Positions 53,259-60,501 of a DNA stretch of 64,000 nt are shown piece after piece (the stretch's first letter is position 1; each line of letters starts with the position of its first letter). Both the position numbers and the translations under genes were made by a program. The stretch is from Paracoccus marinus (lineage in GTDB: Bacteria > Pseudomonadota > Alphaproteobacteria > Rhodobacterales > Rhodobacteraceae). The notes under the pieces were generated by a model. That model did no database searches and had not been told where the DNA came from. It saw only the letters and a program-made list of their open reading frames with translations. The stretch spans positions 248,001 through 312,000 of the forward strand of contig NZ_VJYZ01000010.1 of the NCBI RefSeq assembly GCF_007018965.1. Reading direction: 5' to 3'.

Positions 53259-54260
53259 TCAGCCTTGCGGCGTCATCGCCTTGCGCGACCGCGACCGGGC
53301 GATCCCCAGCTGCCGTTCGCGCCAGATGATCGCGATGCCCGCCGCGATGATGACCGCGGCACCCGCCAGCATCGTGGTGGTCGCCACCTCGCCGAACACG
53401 AACCAGCCGATCAGCAGCGCCAGCACCATCGACGCATAGTCGAACGGCGCCACCAGCGACGCGTCGGCATAGCGGTAGGACGAGGTCAGCATGATCTGCC
53501 CGATCCCGCCCAGCGTCCCGGTGGCGACCAGCAGCGCCGCCGTCGCGGGCGAGGGCCAGACCCAGCCGAACGGCAGCGATACCAGCGCCAGCACGGTCGA
53601 GGTCACGGAAAACCAGAACACGATCGCCGAGGTGCGTTCCTGCGTGACCATCCGCCGGATGAAGATCTGCGCCAGCGCCCCAAGCGCCGCGCCGGCAAGC
53701 GTCACCACGGCGCCCAGCGTCTCGCGCGTGGACACGTCGGCGCCGCCGCTGCCCAGGCGCGGCGACAGCACGATCAGCACGCCGACGATCCCCAGCAGCA
53801 CCATGCTGATCCTGAAGCCGCGGATCTCCTCGCCCAGGAACATGCCCGCGAACAGGACCGTCAGCAGCGGCATCGCATAGCCCAGTGCTGTCTGCTCGGG
53901 CAGCGGCAGCAGTCCAAGGCCCGCGAACCCGCAGACCATCGCCATCGTCCCGATGATCCCGCGATAGAAGTGGCTCATCGGCCGATGGGTCCGCAGCCCG
54001 GTCCCCAGTTCGCCCCGCGACGCGAGCCACACCAGGATCACGGGAATCGCGAAGAACGAGCGGAAGAACACCTGCTCGCCCACCGGCACCTCGTCGGCGG
54101 TGGCCTTGAGGATCGCGCCCATGACGGTAAAGACCGTGACGCTGCCGAGCTTGAGGGTGATCCCCTTCAGCGGGTTCTGGAAAGGCAGGGCACTGGGGGC
54201 GGCGCGCGGCAGGTCGGCGGGGCGAAGGTCGTCGGGGCGCAGGTCGTCGGGGGTCGTCAT
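53259..54260 (-). CDS. EamA/DMT family transporter
   Basis: This 333-residue member of the drug/metabolite transporter superfamily has ten predicted transmembrane helices formed by two EamA repeats (first ~35-165, second ~180-315). It has [60 protein letters not shown] and [20 protein letters not shown]. The substrate is unknown. The N-terminus contains a short imperfect repeat ([13 protein letters not shown]) before the first helix. Its ATG overlaps the queG stop (ATGA), so it is cotranscribed with queG and the upstream glutathione transferase gene. Confidence 0.9.
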   Translation of the reverse strand: MTTPDDLRPDDLRPADLPRAAPSALPFQNPLKGITLKLGSVTVFTVMGAILKATADEVPVGEQVFFRSFFAIPVILVWLASRGELGTGLRTHRPMSHFYRGIIGTMAMVCGFAGLGLLPLPEQTALGYAMPLLTVLFAGMFLGEEIRGFRISMVLLGIVGVLIVLSPRLGSGGADVSTRETLGAVVTLAGAALGALAQIFIRRMVTQERTSAIVFWFSVTSTVLALVSLPFGWVWPSPATAALLVATGTLGGIGQIMLTSSYRYADASLVAPFDYASMVLALLIGWFVFGEVATTTMLAGAAVIIAAGIAIIWRERQLGIARSRSRKAMTPQG

Positions 54261-55354
54261 GCCAGCCGCGCCACGGCCCAGCGGGCCGCGTCCGCGACCG
54301 CCGCGTCGGGGTCGTCCACTAGCGCGCGCGCGAACGGCGCCAGCCGCGCCTGCCCGCTGTTTCCCAGCGCATACATCACGTTCCGCACCATCCTGTCCCG
54401 CCCGATCCGCTTGATCGGACTGCCCGCGAACCGCGCCCGGAAACCCGCGTCGTCAAGCACCGCCAACTCCTCCAGAGCGGGTGCGCGGTGGGGGCCGTGA
54501 TAGCGCATCTCGCTGGCGTCGACGGCGAACTTGTTCCACGGGCAGGCCGCAAGGCAATCGTCGCAGCCATAGATGCGATTGCCAAGCAGAGGCCGCAATT
54601 GTTCATCGACCGGGCCGCGATGCTCGATCGTCAGGTAGGAAATGCAGCGCCGCGCATCCAGCTGGAACGGCGCCGGAAAGGCCCGGGTGGGGCAGGCGTC
54701 CAGACAGGCGGTGCAGCTGCCGCAGTGGTCGCGCTCGGCCGGATCGGGCGGCAGGTCCAGCGTGGTGAAGATCGCGCCAAGGAAGAACCAGTTCCCCAGT
54801 TCGCGCGACAGGACGTTGGTGTGCTTGCCCTGCCAGCCCAGCCCCGCCGCCTGCGCCAGCGGCTTTTCCATCACCGGCGCGGTATCGACAAAGACCTTGA
54901 TCTCGGCCCCCGTCTGATCGACCAGCCAGCGGCCGACGCGCTTCAGCCGCGCCTTGACGAGATCATGATAGTCGCGCCCCTGCGCATAGACGCTGACCGC
55001 GCCCCGGTCCGCGCGGCCAAGGTCCACGCGGGGATCGTGGCCGGGGGTATAGACCTCGGCCAGCATCACGACCGACCGCGCCTCGCGCCACAGCGCGGCC
55101 GGGTCGCCGCGCCAGTGCGTCCGCTCGGCCATCCAGCCCATCTGCCCGTGCCGTCCCTTCGCGACGAAATCGGCCAGCCGCGCCGCCGCCTGCGGGATCG
55201 CGCCCGGCGTGGTCACGCGCACGGCCGAAAATCCTTCGGCCAGCGCGCGGGCGACCAGCGCGTTCTTTTTTGCCGAAATATCCCCGGGGGAATCGCCCGC
55301 CGGGCGATGGGGGGCGGCGCCCCCCTGCGGCCGGTCAGAAGTCAAGCTGGGCAT
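54257..55354 (-). CDS. queG: Epoxyqueuosine reductase
   Basis: This cobalamin-dependent iron-sulfur enzyme catalyses the last step of queuosine synthesis at tRNA wobble position 34. The 365 residues contain [16 protein letters not shown], the [21 protein letters not shown] active-site and B12 region, and two [4Fe-4S] motifs ([12 protein letters not shown] and [14 protein letters not shown]). A C-terminal HEAT-like segment ([11 protein letters not shown]) follows. The first 28 residues are poorly conserved but no later start codon is available. It overlaps the upstream GST gene by 20 bases and the downstream transporter gene by four. Confidence 0.95.
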   Translation of the reverse strand: MPSLTSDRPQGGAAPHRPAGDSPGDISAKKNALVARALAEGFSAVRVTTPGAIPQAAARLADFVAKGRHGQMGWMAERTHWRGDPAALWREARSVVMLAEVYTPGHDPRVDLGRADRGAVSVYAQGRDYHDLVKARLKRVGRWLVDQTGAEIKVFVDTAPVMEKPLAQAAGLGWQGKHTNVLSRELGNWFFLGAIFTTLDLPPDPAERDHCGSCTACLDACPTRAFPAPFQLDARRCISYLTIEHRGPVDEQLRPLLGNRIYGCDDCLAACPWNKFAVDASEMRYHGPHRAPALEELAVLDDAGFRARFAGSPIKRIGRDRMVRNVMYALGNSGQARLAPFARALVDDPDAAVADAARWAVARLA

Positions 55355-56045
55355 AATGCGGCGCGGGCGGGATGCCCGGCACCTGATCGGCCAGCACGCT
55401 GCGGAACGCGGGCCGCGACTTCACGGTCGCATACCAGTCGCGCAGCGTGGCCGAGCGGTCCCAGTCCACGTCCGAGATGTAGTCGAGGCACGACAGATGC
55501 GCCGCAGCGGTGAAGTCGGCAAGGCTCAGCGTGTTCCCCGCCAGCCACTTCCGCGTTTCCAGCAGGCCGGTCAGGTAATCCATGTGGTCCTTGACCGCAC
55601 GCAGGCCGCCCTTGACCAGCTTGCTGTCGGGATAGCCCGCCTTCATCACCTTCTTCCACACCCGTTCGGACAGGATGGGCTGGGTGACTTCCTCGTTGAA
55701 CTTGTCGTCGAACCACGCGCAAAGGCGGCGCACCTCGTAGCGTTCCAGGGGCGAGCCGGGCATCAGGGGCGGGGCGGGGACCGTCTCGTCCAGGTACTCG
55801 CAGATGGCCTGGCTTTCGGCCATCAGCCGCCCGTCCATCCGCAGGACCGGGATCTTGCCCGCGGGATTGCGCTTGAGGACCTCGGACCCCGGCTCCCAAT
55901 AGCGTTCCTCGACCAGCTCGACCTCGATCCGCTTCTCGCCCAGGACCAGCCGCACCTTGCGGCAGAACGGGGACAGCGCGATGTGGTAAAGGCGCGGGGT
56001 GGTCGTGGCGGTCATGGACATGCGGGCGATCTGGTCTGGGCTCAT
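55335..56045 (-). CDS. Glutathione S-transferase family protein
   Basis: This 236-residue GST-fold protein has an N-terminal thioredoxin-like domain with [20 protein letters not shown] (a Ser-x-x-Cys near the usual catalytic position), [13 protein letters not shown] (cis-Pro) and [12 protein letters not shown] helical C-terminal domain follows, with [20 protein letters not shown]. The substrate is unknown. M1 at 56045 has AAGG well upstream; the Met codons at 56021 or 56015 are also possible. It lies upstream of queG with a 20-base overlap. Confidence 0.9.
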   Translation of the reverse strand: MSPDQIARMSMTATTTPRLYHIALSPFCRKVRLVLGEKRIEVELVEERYWEPGSEVLKRNPAGKIPVLRMDGRLMAESQAICEYLDETVPAPPLMPGSPLERYEVRRLCAWFDDKFNEEVTQPILSERVWKKVMKAGYPDSKLVKGGLRAVKDHMDYLTGLLETRKWLAGNTLSLADFTAAAHLSCLDYISDVDWDRSATLRDWYATVKSRPAFRSVLADQVPGIPPAPHYAQLDF

Positions 56046-56110
56046 GGCGTGCGGGGGACCTTGCGGTCATACGCGCCGGGCGCGCGCGTTTCAACCGCGG
56101 GGGCGGCAGC

Positions 56111-56881
56111 TCAGCCGGCCGGAACCTCGCGCTGGAAGCAGGCGGCGCGGCCGTCGGCATCGATGGTGGCCGCCCCGTCGGCGATGGCGCGCGCGCGGCG
56201 CGATCCGGGGTCGGGGCTGCGGGTCTTGGGCGCGGGCAGGACCGCAGCCAGGGCCGCCGCCTGCCGCGCGGTCAGCTTGTCGGGGGTGGTCCCGAACAGC
56301 TCGCGCGCGGCGGCGTCGATGCCGAATATGCCGGGGCCGAACTCGGCCACGTTCAGATAGGCCTCGAGGATGCGGCGCTTGGACCAGACCGCCTCGATCA
56401 TCGGGGTATAGACCGTTTCCAGCAGCTTGCGTGCCCAGCTTCGCCCCTGCCACAGATACACGTTCTTCGCCGTCTGCTGCGTGATGGTCGATGCGCCGCG
56501 GTTCGACCCGGACGCGACGACGCGCCGGATCTCGGTCATGTCGAAGCCCCAGTGGGTGCAGAAATTGGCGTCCTCGGCCGCGACGACCGAGCGTGCGACC
56601 ACCGGCGCGATGTCGTCCATCCGCACCCAGGCGCGGGGGCCGGGCCCGGCCTCGCGCATGATGGTCCAGGTCGTCGGCGGGTTGACCATCCAGTAAAGGA
56701 CGACCAGCGCCGCCATCAGCGCCACCACCCGCAGCGCGAACCACCTGAGCGGTCGGGTAAGCCGCCCGAGCGGCCGCAGCAGGCGCGTGACCCCGCCCCG
56801 TCGCCGCGCGGGCGGCACGGGAACGGGGTCATCGACCGGCGGGGCAGGGGGCGTGCCAAAGCGCATGGGGCGTGGTGTCAC
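56111..56881 (-). CDS. mtgA: Monofunctional peptidoglycan transglycosylase
   Basis: This inner-membrane GT51 enzyme polymerises lipid II into glycan strands. The 256 residues have a Pro-rich cytoplasmic start, a TM helix (~48-66, LRVVALMAALVVLYWMV) and a periplasmic transglycosylase domain. The GT51 motifs are present in order: EDANFCTHWGFD with the catalytic Glu, GASTITQQTAKN, RKLLE and KRRILEAYLN. There is no transpeptidase domain. It is 65 bases upstream of the GST-queG-EamA unit on the same strand. Confidence 0.94.
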   Translation of the reverse strand: MTPRPMRFGTPPAPPVDDPVPVPPARRRGGVTRLLRPLGRLTRPLRWFALRVVALMAALVVLYWMVNPPTTWTIMREAGPGPRAWVRMDDIAPVVARSVVAAEDANFCTHWGFDMTEIRRVVASGSNRGASTITQQTAKNVYLWQGRSWARKLLETVYTPMIEAVWSKRRILEAYLNVAEFGPGIFGIDAAARELFGTTPDKLTARQAAALAAVLPAPKTRSPDPGSRRARAIADGAATIDADGRAACFQREVPAG

Positions 56882-56916
56882 GCCCCCGCGCCGCGCGTCA
56901 AGTTCGGCGTGAGGGG

Positions 56917-57540
56917 CTACAGCCGCGGAGGCCGGGACGGATCGGCCGCCACGTCTCCAGCCGGACCGTCGCTGTCGGGCCCGTCCTCGGCCAGGATCGA
57001 CGACTTGTGGGCGCCCGTGCGCGCGTGCGGCACGGTGACGGCCTGACCCGCCCCGCCCGACAGCGCAGACCGCAGTCGCGCCTCATCCTCGTTCCCCAGC
57101 GAGGTCTGGATCACCCGCGCCGTGCTGCCATAGCGTTCCAGCCGCGGCAGCAGCTTGTCGAGGTTCATCTTGCGCGACAGGATGAACACCGCGCCGCTGC
57201 CGACCGGAACCGTCTTGCCGATCTGGCGGATGAAATCGTCGTTGATGCCATAATCGGAGGCATTTCCGGCCAGCGCCCCGGCCCCCGCCCCGACCGCCGC
57301 GCCGAGCAGCGGATTGAGGAACAGAAGCCCGATCAACCCGCCCCAGAACCCGCCGCCCAAGGCGCCCGCCGCCGTCAGGTTCGCCGCCTGGTGCAGCTGG
57401 TAATGCTCGGCATCCGGCCGGGTGACGACGACCGCGTCCTCGAGCTCGACAAGGTATTCGGACTGCGCCTTCGCAAGATCCTGCCGCACGGCAAAGGCGT
57501 CATCCTGGTTGTCGAAGGCGATCACGATGAGGTCGGACAT
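56917..57540 (-). CDS. DUF1269-type membrane-associated protein
   Basis: This 207-residue protein resembles the DUF1269 family. The N-terminal alpha/beta part (SDLIVIAFDNQDDAFAVRQD) is followed by EDAVVVTRPD, a Gly-rich hydrophobic hairpin (LGGGFWGGLIGLLFLNPLLG and AAVGAGAGALAG) that could insert in the membrane, and a second alpha/beta part (SGAVFILSRKMNLDKLL). The C-terminus is a low-complexity tail. The function of the family is unknown, and bacterial relatives are often stress-induced. It stands alone between mtgA and the toxin-immunity array. Confidence 0.8.
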   Translation of the reverse strand: MSDLIVIAFDNQDDAFAVRQDLAKAQSEYLVELEDAVVVTRPDAEHYQLHQAANLTAAGALGGGFWGGLIGLLFLNPLLGAAVGAGAGALAGNASDYGINDDFIRQIGKTVPVGSGAVFILSRKMNLDKLLPRLERYGSTARVIQTSLGNEDEARLRSALSGGAGQAVTVPHARTGAHKSSILAEDGPDSDGPAGDVAADPSRPPRL

Positions 57541-57625
57541 GGGTTCCTCGGGGCTGGCTCTTGTTGCGGCCCAACCCCCGCCGCGCGCGCTCGGTTCCCC
57601 CCGCGGTTCCCCGCAGCCGCCCTCG

Positions 57626-58015
57626 CTAGCGCGCCCCGGGGCGAAGGCTCATGGCGTAGCCCTCGACGTTGCCCTTGCCGCCGCCGATCGACCAGCGGGC
57701 GGGATCGTCGTATTCGAACTGCACGTCGATCTCCGGTCCCGGCCGGCTGATCTGGACCAGCGCCTGCACCCAGCGCTTGCCAACCTCGGCGGCCATGACG
57801 TCCTGAAGGTCGGCGGCGAGGTTGATGAGGTCATCGCCGTTCTCGTCGGGCAGCGATCCTTCCCAGTCGTCGCCGGAATAGACGTAGCCGTTCATCGACG
57901 TGTGCCCCGGCTCGACGTTGATGACGATCGAGATTCCGTCCCAGTCGCTGTTCATGTAGGCCGGATCGGACAGGATCGCGTAGCCGATATCCGTGATCAG
58001 GTCGTCTTTGCTCAT
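57626..58015 (-). CDS. Immunity-like protein, paralogue 3 of the toxin array
   Basis: This 129-residue acidic cytoplasmic protein is homologous along its length to the immunity-like proteins at 58141-58539 and 58897-59289. They share MSKDDLITDIGYAILSD-type N-termini, a VINVEPGHTSMNGYVY strand, a DLQDVMAAEVGKRW helix and the conserved ISRPGPEIDVQFEYDDPARW block. It is the most diverged copy, differing most after that block (SIGGGKGNVEGYAMSLRPG). The size, acidity and position after a nuclease-like toxin suggest an immunity role, possibly against a related toxin not encoded here. The YezG/DUF600 family is a possible relative, but I cannot confirm this. Confidence 0.72.
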   Translation of the reverse strand: MSKDDLITDIGYAILSDPAYMNSDWDGISIVINVEPGHTSMNGYVYSGDDWEGSLPDENGDDLINLAADLQDVMAAEVGKRWVQALVQISRPGPEIDVQFEYDDPARWSIGGGKGNVEGYAMSLRPGAR

Positions 58016-58140
58016 TGGATGGGGCTTTCTGCTATGGGCTTGCTAATGAGCGGGGGTGCCCCCGCGTCTCGCAGTGATGATGAATTCGCTGTTAGTTGCA
58101 ACGTTGTTAGCCGACAAGAATTGGTAGCTTCGCCGCAGGC

Positions 58141-58539
58141 CTAATTACTTGTTTGCACCGGCGGCCTCAGGCTTTCGGCGTAATCCGCCAGATCGAGGCT
58201 GACCTTTTTCAGCGACCAGCGCGTGGGGTCGTCGTATTCGAACTGGATGTCGATTTCTGGGCCCGGACGGGTGATGTGGATGAGGGCCTGCTTCCAACGG
58301 TTGCCGGTTTCGGCGGCCATGGCGTCCTGAAGCTCCTGAAGGGAGTCGAACAGCTCAAGAGAGTATTCTTCAAGTTGAAGCCCCTCCCATTCCGTTGCGA
58401 GAAACCGATAGCCGGTCCTCTGAAGGTGCCCTGGCTGAATGGTGGCAACGAAAGACAAGGCATCCCACGACGCGGCCCGGACAGCACTGTCAGATAGAAT
58501 CAGTTCGCCAATTTTCATGACGAGATCGTTCTGGCTCAT
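58141..58539 (-). CDS. Immunity-like protein, paralogue 2
   Basis: This 132-residue protein is close to the immunity-like protein at 58897-59289: the shared block ETGNRWKQALIHITRPGPEI plus DIQFEYDDPTRWSLKKV is almost identical, and 172 bases of DNA align without gaps at 87 per cent identity. The first ~75 residues are more divergent, which is where specificity would be expected to differ. It starts five bases after the truncated toxin tail at 58544-58900, as immunity genes usually follow their toxin. No signal peptide is seen, so it is cytoplasmic. Confidence 0.75.
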   Translation of the reverse strand: MSQNDLVMKIGELILSDSAVRAASWDALSFVATIQPGHLQRTGYRFLATEWEGLQLEEYSLELFDSLQELQDAMAAETGNRWKQALIHITRPGPEIDIQFEYDDPTRWSLKKVSLDLADYAESLRPPVQTSN

Positions 58540-58543
58540 CGGA

Positions 58544-58900
58544 TTATCTACGCTCTATTTCAAGCCGCTCGGCTATTTCCTTGCGGGTCAGGCGCGAAAA
58601 ACCTTGCCCTGCCGAATTGTTGAACAAATGCTCGTTTGGATAGACAAGGCGCCCTGTGGTCGGGTCGATAACTTCGTAGCGGACGTCCACGATTCCCGGC
58701 CTCCCGCTCGCATCCATCGTCCCCAGCCGCACGTCCAGTCTTACCTCAGCGCCCGCCTTCACCCAAACGGACGACTCGTTCATCATCGTCCAATACGCGC
58801 TGGCGGTGAAGGTCTTCAGCGTCTCCAGCAGCACGCCGATCTGCGGGAACATGTTGACTGCCCGCTGGATCATCCAGAAGCCAGTCCCCGTATCCGTCAC
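58544..58900 (-). CDS. Orphan toxin C-terminal tail lacking catalytic motif
   Basis: This 118-residue product matches the last ~100 residues of the full toxin at 59286-60389 (NMFPQ, then the TMMNES and VWVKAGAEVRLDVRL region and MDASGRPGIVDVRYEV), with a different extreme C-terminus. It begins only at NMFPQ and lacks the D-H-G-G-H segment expected to hold the catalytic His. It is therefore a silent cassette or remnant rather than a free-standing nuclease. GTG at 58900 overlaps the stop of the preceding immunity gene (GTGA). Such orphan tails in polymorphic-toxin loci can recombine into the full toxin gene. It could equally be a decaying duplicate. Confidence 0.65.
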   Translation of the reverse strand: MTDTGTGFWMIQRAVNMFPQIGVLLETLKTFTASAYWTMMNESSVWVKAGAEVRLDVRLGTMDASGRPGIVDVRYEVIDPTTGRLVYPNEHLFNNSAGQGFSRLTRKEIAERLEIERR

Positions 58901-59289
58901 CTGCGAGGCGGTCGGAGGCTCTCCGCATAGTCCGCCAGATCAAGGCTAACCTTCTTGAGCGACCAGCGCGTCGGGTCGCCGTATTCGAACTGGATGTCGA
59001 TCTCGGGGCCGGGGCGGGTGATGTGGATGAGGGCTTGTTTCCAGCGGTTGCCGGTTTCGGCGGCCATGGTGTCCTGGAGTGCTCTCAGTATGTCGATCAG
59101 GTCGCGACCGTGCCGAGGGGTTTCGGCATACCAGTCCTCGTCAGCGTAGCGATACCCTGTTAGGTTCGTCCGTTCGGGCGTCAGCGTGGCAACAAGAGAA
59201 ATGTCGGTCCACTCGTCATCCGCATAGTTCTCGTCGGATAGTATCTGAAAGCCCGCATCCGTAATGAGATCGTCCGCCGTCACGGTCAT
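58897..59289 (-). CDS. Immunity-like protein, cognate of the full-length toxin
   Basis: This 130-residue acidic cytoplasmic protein starts at an ATGA overlap with the toxin stop, so it is translationally coupled to the toxin, as expected for a cognate immunity protein. It has DDLITDAGFQILSDENYADD at the N-terminus, a TDISLVATLTPERTNLTGYR strand pair, and the conserved TGNRWKQALIHITRPGPEI and DIQFEYGDPTRWSLKKVSLD blocks, which are shared with two further paralogues downstream. Toxin binding has not been shown. The inference rests on gene order, coupling and paralogy. Confidence 0.78.
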   Translation of the reverse strand: MTVTADDLITDAGFQILSDENYADDEWTDISLVATLTPERTNLTGYRYADEDWYAETPRHGRDLIDILRALQDTMAAETGNRWKQALIHITRPGPEIDIQFEYGDPTRWSLKKVSLDLADYAESLRPPRR

Positions 59290-60389
59290 CGTGCTAGCCT
59301 CGCGAGTATTTCTGACTTCGACATTCGCTGAAAAACCTGACCAGCACGATTTTCGAAATAGTCCTCATTCTTGTAAACACGTCGATCATTCGACCAAACT
59401 TCGTAGCTGACGTCTACAACGCCCGGCCGCCCGCTCGCGTCCATCTTCCCCAGCCGCACATCCAATCTGACCTCAGCCCCCGCCTTTACCCAATCGGACA
59501 ACTCGTTCATCATCGTCCGATACGCGCTGCCGTTGAAGTTCTTCAGCGCGCCGAGTGGCACCCCGTTCTGCGGGAACATGTTGATCGGGCCTTGGTCACC
59601 CACGAAACGGTGGTCGAAGATGTGGCCGCCATGGTCGCTGGGCAACCCGCTTTTTCCGACTGAGCGTTGCGCCGCCTTTTCCGTCGACGATCTCGTAAGG
59701 CCGCTGAAGACCTCGCGCAGCACGGCTTTGGCGCGGACGACACGACCTGCGTTGTCCGAATGCCATTCAACCTCGTTCCGCCCGATGCTGGCCGTGCGGA
59801 TGGTCAGGTTGCCGACCGCGCCGCCTGCCGCACCATCGGCTTTCGACGCGGTTCTTGCGGTCACCGCCTCCGCAACCTCGTCCCCTGCACCCAGCAGGCC
59901 CGACACGGCACGCACGCCTTTGCCGGCGAGACTCATCGCCACCCGCGCGAGCGCTACGGTTTCGGCAGCGCTGACGACCAGCGCGCCGCCCTTTTCCGCG
60001 TCTCCGTTCAGCGTCGCCTTCGGAAGCTCGAACTCGCGTATCCGCTCGAACGTGCGTTCGTTGCGTGCGTGGTAATCCGCTGCGGTCTGGTCGAGGCCAA
60101 ACGCGTCAAGGCCGGCCGCGATACCCGTGTTTACCCCGTAGCCGATGCCGTTTGCAGCCACGATCCCGAGGTCGCCAACCGAGATGACGTCATTCAGAAC
60201 TTTTTTCAGGCCGCCTGCAACCGCTTCTTCTGGACTGTTTGTTGCCGCCGCAAGTTGCCGGATAGGGGTGTCGAGAAATGACCGCTTTGGCGTCGGATGG
60301 ACCGGCGCCACGCTATGCCGGGCCCCGCGGCCGGAAGCCTGCGCCTCGCAAGGGTGCCCGGCTGCCTGCATGACGTAGTTGCATGACAT
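59286..60389 (-). CDS. Polymorphic toxin with C-terminal nuclease-like domain
   Basis: This 367-residue protein has no Sec signal peptide. The N-terminal region (1-~60) contains two Cys and basic/Pro-rich sequence. Residues ~60-100 and ~135-170 are Ala/Gly-rich and mildly hydrophobic (DVISVGDLGIVAANGIGYG, GALVVSAAETVALARVAMSL). The C-terminal ~120 residues resemble the Endonuclea_NS_2/NucA-like family of toxins: SDHGGH (251-256) as the likely His-metal motif, then DHRFVGDQGPINMFPQNG with Asn270, AYRTMMNELSDW and VKAGAEVRLDVRL. The ATG has AAGGAG nine bases upstream. It is followed at once by an immunity-like gene. The export route (type VI or other) is not evident. Confidence 0.8.
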   Translation of the reverse strand: MSCNYVMQAAGHPCEAQASGRGARHSVAPVHPTPKRSFLDTPIRQLAAATNSPEEAVAGGLKKVLNDVISVGDLGIVAANGIGYGVNTGIAAGLDAFGLDQTAADYHARNERTFERIREFELPKATLNGDAEKGGALVVSAAETVALARVAMSLAGKGVRAVSGLLGAGDEVAEAVTARTASKADGAAGGAVGNLTIRTASIGRNEVEWHSDNAGRVVRAKAVLREVFSGLTRSSTEKAAQRSVGKSGLPSDHGGHIFDHRFVGDQGPINMFPQNGVPLGALKNFNGSAYRTMMNELSDWVKAGAEVRLDVRLGKMDASGRPGVVDVSYEVWSNDRRVYKNEDYFENRAGQVFQRMSKSEILARLAR

Positions 60390-60459
60390 GTTTATCGCTC
60401 CTTGCTTGCCGCCCGGAAATAGTAGGAATGCTGTGCGAAGGTTTCATCTCTCAATCTGA

Positions 60460-60483
60460 CGATCGGCACAACAGCGCCGATCG
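60460..60483. terminator. Hairpin between gltB and the toxin gene
   Basis: An eight-base perfect stem, CGATCGGC (60460-60467) with GCCGATCG (60476-60483), surrounds an eight-base loop. It lies 18 bases beyond the gltB stop and may end that transcript, but no T-run follows on the minus strand. An alternative stem with 60487-60492 exists. Confidence 0.4.
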
Positions 60484-60501
60484 GCAATCGGCGCCCTCGC
60501 C

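Larger units (their letters stand above)
58161..59584. repeat. Tandem duplication of toxin-tail plus immunity DNA
   Basis: Two pairs of blocks align without gaps: 58161-58332 with 58908-59079 (offset 747 bases, 22 differences in 172, within the immunity genes) and 58695-58857 with 59422-59584 (offset 727, within the toxin tails). The order toxin-tail then immunity is repeated, so a unit of about 0.73-0.75 kb was duplicated in tandem. Confidence 0.85.

Noticed and set aside
54180..54260. Short repeats encoding DDLRP at the start of the EamA transporter as a regulatory repeat
   Set aside because: They are only two to three imperfect copies in a low-complexity leader; no evidence of function.
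57626..60389. Toxin region as a prophage or integron fragment
   Set aside because: No integrase, attachment-like direct repeats, attC-like sites or phage structural genes are visible, and the flanking genes are ordinary chromosomal ones.
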